Of a DNA stretch of 64,000 nucleotides, positions 60,005 through 64,000 are shown one piece after another. The DNA is from Paralvinella palmiformis (Eukaryota > Annelida > Polychaeta > Terebellida > Alvinellidae), in NCBI GenBank assembly GCA_025642065.1, contig JAODUP010000040.1:1624501-1688500 (forward strand), read 5' to 3'. Position 1 is the first letter of the stretch, and each line of letters opens with the position of its first letter. Both the position numbers and the translations under genes were made by a program. The notes under the pieces are model-generated. The model had not been told where the DNA came from and made no database searches. It saw nothing but the letters and a program-made list of their open reading frames with translations.

Positions 60005-60308
60005 TACCAGACATGAAGTCAATTCCGTTTTGTCAATTCCAATCAATTCCATTTGGTCAATTCGACATCAAATTTATCAATTCTAATTCAATTCCAATTC
60101 CAAATTTATCAATTCCAATTCCGTTTTTTCCGATTATTTTTTTGCTTAATACATTTTACCCTTTTACTTGGAATACCTACTCAGAGTAGTCATGGAAGAA
60201 ATATTTCTGAATTAAAAATTAAATCGTAAATTAATTTGTGGGTTTAAATTATTCAGATAATTTGAATTGGTTAAATGCTCACGTGGGGTGTCACGGTTGG
60301 TGTGCGTA

Positions 60309-60345
<37 letters not shown>

Positions 60346-60485
60346 AAAGTTCTGGATCATTTTGATTCCAGTATATTGGTAACACCACATGTAAGTGTTA
60401 ATATTGTAAAAGTGGTAAATTGATTTCTGGATTTAATTTTTTGTAGGAAACTTCAATTCCAATTCAACATTTCTTAATTCAATCT
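60005..60485. repeat. AATTCC-family element
   Basis: Begins 'agacatgaagtcaattcc', includes the AATTCC array, 'agaaatatttctgaattaaa', 'gtggggtgtcac...gtatctgatatatat', an AT microsatellite (60312-60341), and the same 'atattggtaacaccacatgtaagtgtta' block as the copy at 16980. Same orientation as that copy. Confidence 0.75.
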
Positions 60486-60645
60486 CCCCCCACACAAATT
60501 GTCGTCGTAGTCCTCCGTGTAGGCTTCATTTAGTAGGATTTCTCAAATATGGAAAAGGCTTGGAGTGCATTTTCCCTCGATGAATCACATGGTTTGACGC
60601 TGACAACCATCGAACGACTAAACGACAGTAGCAGGATTAACGTGT

Positions 60646-60968
60646 GGGTGATCCTTGATAGCGCAGTTAGTTAGAGCGTAGGACTCGTAGTCGAAGGGTC
60701 GCGGGTTCCAATCTCTGCAATGAGCTGCAATGTTGTCATGTGGCGACTGGTTCACTCATCCATAAAATTGAGTACCTGGCAGGACGCGATGGCTATGTGT
60801 TTGAGTAACGCTTTGCGCCTATAGTGGCAGCATGCGTTGTATGCTCCCTTAGGAGTTGAGATGTGTGTTTGGTGGAAACAGGTCTGAGTCAGGGATAATT
60901 ATACTGTACAGCGCCCTAGAACAAGGTTACCTGGTTCTGGCGCTATATAAACATGCATTATTATTATT
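60646..60968 (+). mobile_element. tRNA-derived SINE
   Basis: A-box-like TAGCGCAGTTAG (60659-60670) and B-box-like GCGGGTTCCAATC (60701-60713) in tRNA order, followed by about 220 bp of body and a 3' end 'ggcgctatataaacatgcattattattatt'. The ATT-type tail and the 'ggcgctatataa' motif are like SINEs mobilised by L2-type elements. It is a pseudo-tRNA, not a functional tRNA: the acceptor arm is not paired. Confidence 0.8.
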
Positions 60969-63300
60969 CCTGTGACCTTAGGCCTAGACGAGAACGCGCA
61001 TTCTACGGTTCGGGACACCATTCGACGAGCAGTTCCTAGTCAACGTGGAGGACGTCATCTCTTCGCCGTAGACATCCCCTTCACCAACCAAGCAGTATCA
61101 GAATATGTTGCAGTGCGTCAGCTCCAAGGTTGAATATGTCTTTCGGGTCGGCCTCTATCGACCCCTTAGTGATATGTTATTTCTTGTAGGTCAGTCCCTC
61201 TCTGGCTCAGGCTTTGTAATAGTCATCGAAAGCTGTTTATAAGAACTGTGACGAATTGGCAAGTAGTGTGGCGCTGGGACCGATGACATCGTCGACTGAC
61301 TACACATCAGACTCAATTAAGCTAATCTCTTTGCCACGGTCCTCCTCATCCATAAGAGCTATTGTCAAAGTCTGCCATATCTAAACTGGGTATTAAAGGA
61401 AAAGCCATCGGCCAATCGGTCGCGATAACAAACAACTCTAGCATGATAAACTAAAATCAGAAGCTCCAGATCCTATACCCTAATTTTGGTGCCCAAGAGA
61501 TCATCATTCTGGGTATGGTTTGCTTGACCTTCGCGATCACGTTGAACTCAACCGACATCAATCGCAGCGTCGTACAGATCCTGGGTCAGGCTGTTGTGAA
61601 AAAGACGAACATCAACATTAACGACAACAAGGTGTGTCTACCACTGATACGCCGACCTCTGGAAAACAGCTTAAGAGAGAGAAAAGGCATCGATACCTCA
61701 CCGATGATAAATGCTTTGCAGTTCCGAGTTGATGCAGTCAACGGCATACACCATGACTGGAGTATAAGATTAATATTCAGCCAGATCTGGCCGCCTGATT
61801 CGCAACCAGTATCCAAGCCACCTCGCGATCTAATATGACAATGTTTTGCGTTACCTCAAGATCCTTAATCACTAACGGGCAACCTGATGCTATTTACCAG
61901 GGAAACTAGGACTTTATATAACCCGAAAATCACGAAGGTCGAGGTTGCTATTGAATGGATCCCCAACAGCTCTACTACCTAGACATATGAACCTACCAGC
62001 GGTAGTATAAGGTAAAAACGTTCTTCGCAGCTTCAAGGAAGTCGTAGTCCGAGGCGGCGAAAGCCCGAAAAGGCATCGCCCTGGGATAGTTCCATGGGAT
62101 AGTTCCTGACGAGGAAGTATATCCTCTGGCCCTAACTCGCATAACCGACAAAGACTAGCTACGCGAAAGCTGGAGCCGCATAGAGAATGCGAGCCAGGGT
62201 GTGACGATCCAGATCTCCAAATACCCTACGCCTGTCAGTGTTTTGAATATCTACCTCCACGTTGTCATAGCTGTCCTAGTTAAAGGTGAAGATGGCAGAG
62301 TAGTCATGTACATTGTACTGAAATCCTCCAACCTAAAGACTTCCATGCGAGGATCGTCTGCTGCCAGACCGAATGAGGAAGAACACGTCATTCTCGACCT
62401 GCTGGAGGGTCCACACCGCGGCCTCAGCCATTGGACAGTGATCCCATTTCCTACATTCCAAAACAAGCGGACATACTAATATTGGCCATGGACCTGGTCC
62501 ATCTCTGAGGCCTATGTGATGCGCCCCGGCGAGAGGCATGACTACATTGGGGCTCTTTACGCGGTATTTGGGCGGAGCCCATCATTACACCATAGACGAC
62601 TGTTCCGTGACTAGTGTAAGATATCCTTACACAGAACTGACAGAAGTATAACTCCGTGTTAAAGGACATGGATGAACAGGTTCGCTGGATCTATCTATTC
62701 CACTACAAGGACCACAATTGTTTTGATGACGTACTCCGAGAAAATGACGTCATTTCCATCCAAAATGAGCGTACTGGGACAGGCCGGCGTCTGGCGGAAA
62801 CAAAACACGGCAAGTTTCTTTTAAAATATGTTAACGTGTTGCAAACATATGGGAAGCAAATACCTTCATTGTTATCATCGGTGTCATCAAACACTTTTAG
62901 TGAAGCATCAATTTTGGTATTCTGGCGTTGTGGCATTTCAGTACATTAAACTTTGGCAACTGTTAACTATATCTGCCAACAGTGCGAAGAGCTTTTAGAC
63001 GATATCGTGTGAAGCTAATATGACAAGATTATTGGCCAGCTGTTGGAGGGCCAAACGGAGCCATCCACGAGTATGCCCTAGTATTTCGACAGAAAGGTCT
63101 AGACCGAATCCTGATCCTGACGTAGACTAGCCACCATGATCCTGTTATAACCTTTTCATCGTATAACTGGGAGGTTTTGAGCTGATGCAGACCCAACAAA
63201 CAATTGATATCCCGAAATAACCCAGACAGAGATATACTATCCAACGTGAATGTACAGCGAAAAAAGCACACAGTTGCCGTATGTCCGGAAATAGTTCCAT
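60969..63300. other. Unassigned GC-richer block with several open frames
   Basis: The base composition is visibly less AT-rich than most of the window. Frames at 61515-61838 (107 codons), 62201-62479 (92) and 62656-62949 (97) on the plus strand have protein-like composition but are not joined by clear splice sites and match nothing I recognise. A decayed retroelement polyprotein is the most likely explanation, but I cannot support the call. Confidence 0.3.
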
Positions 63301-64000
63301 ATTTAGGTCCAAATTTAATTCACTTTATGGCGGCAATTGATCTTTCAGCTTAATGCGTTCGAGGCATTTAAATGGCACTGAAGTTCAGAGAGTTGTCTAA
63401 AGTCATTAAGTTTCGTCGCTTTCGAATTCTTTGATTCTGGGATATTTGTTTAGGTTTTCCATAGACTTAGTATATTTTTTCCACACCGTTTTCAAAATAA
63501 TGTTTTGAATACTCTGGAAAGTGGTGAAGCATGGAATGTCAGCAGAATGTGTGAGCTGATGTGTATTCCAGCTGTCTGGTGTTTCTTAAATTATTTCTCA
63601 ACGTCAGATGTTATGATTTTGAAATTAATATATCCTGATAGATTCTTTCACATGTGGAAACTTTTCATAGAATATATCGCCATCAAATCTTGCACAGAAT
63701 TGATTCCAGTTGCTAGACGGTTCCTCAGGAATCGAGTTCAGTGACAAACTTGGTTTCCTTTTATAGCCATTTATTGTTTGTTGTTTCCTCCAAGTTTCGT
63801 TGCTGTTTCAGGTCTGAAAGTATTTCTCTACGTAACCGGAATGGTGTGAAAGGAAAATACAAATACAATCAATTTATTGAAATTATTTGTTTTACAGAAA
63901 TCGATATTGGTCGATTTAAATGTTTTTAAATCTAGAAATATCATTATTTGTACGCCTTTTATTCCATTACTTTCTCGCCTTGGTGATACACAGCATTTTA
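63301..64000. other. Right end: nothing recognised
   Basis: AT-rich. The 79-codon frame at 63505-63744 shows no known similarity. Confidence 0.4.

Noticed and set aside
60646..60720. Functional tRNA gene
   Set aside because: Box A and B are present but the arms do not pair into a cloverleaf and a SINE body follows.
1..64000. CRISPR arrays, operons, prophage or plasmid features
   Set aside because: The window is a spliced eukaryotic locus; repeats seen are microsatellites, minisatellites and transposons without spacer structure.

Overview
This is an AT-rich animal nuclear genome segment: the genes have GT-AG introns and metazoan domain architectures, and simple repeats and decayed transposons are dense. 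A lophotrochozoan, most likely a mollusc, fits best (many L2-like and other repeat copies, RING/NHL proteins, tyrosine-recombinase relics). That taxonomic guess is inference only.

Layout. (1) 542-619, minus: one exon of a DNAJC27/RBJ-like small GTPase gene that runs off the left edge. (2) 6826-34182, plus: a complete 12-exon epsilon-tubulin gene (TUBE1, 485 aa). Its intron 5 is about 19.6 kb and holds two antisense RING-finger/NHL-repeat genes: a single-coding-exon RING-NHL gene (13954-15414) and a two-exon RING/B-box/NHL gene (23259-25585). The same intron holds an L2-like retrotransposon, a tyrosine-recombinase relic, a hAT-like relic and several other repeats. (3) 40766-45671, minus: a CREBL2-like bZIP gene with two candidate alternative 3'-terminal exons, one long and acidic/Ser-rich, one short; a non-coding 5' exon and promoter lie near 46.5-46.7 kb. 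(4) 56887-58821, minus: a two-exon gene for a single-pass membrane protein with thrombospondin type-1 repeats.

The rest is mostly repeats: a pogo/Tigger-like relic (3.6-5.1 kb), several L2-like 3' ends (36.3-38.0, 47.4-47.8 and 55.5-55.8 kb), a MULE relic nested in one of them with an 8-bp target-site duplication, two types of short inverted-repeat elements, a five-copy family rich in AATTCC, a degenerate transposase-like ORF (48.7-50.2 kb), tRNA-derived SINEs (27.4 and 60.7 kb), a 36-bp minisatellite, a 208-bp perfect tandem duplication and many AT/TG microsatellites.

The genes do not form one pathway. TUBE1 acts at centrioles and basal bodies, the RING-NHL proteins are probable ubiquitin ligases, CREBL2 is a transcription factor and the TSR protein is a cell-surface protein. 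Exon models were read by eye from splice sites and remembered protein families; no alignment was run. The clearest unusual points are the nested antisense gene pair in TUBE1 intron 5 and the duplicated, apparently mutually exclusive last exons of the CREBL2-like gene.
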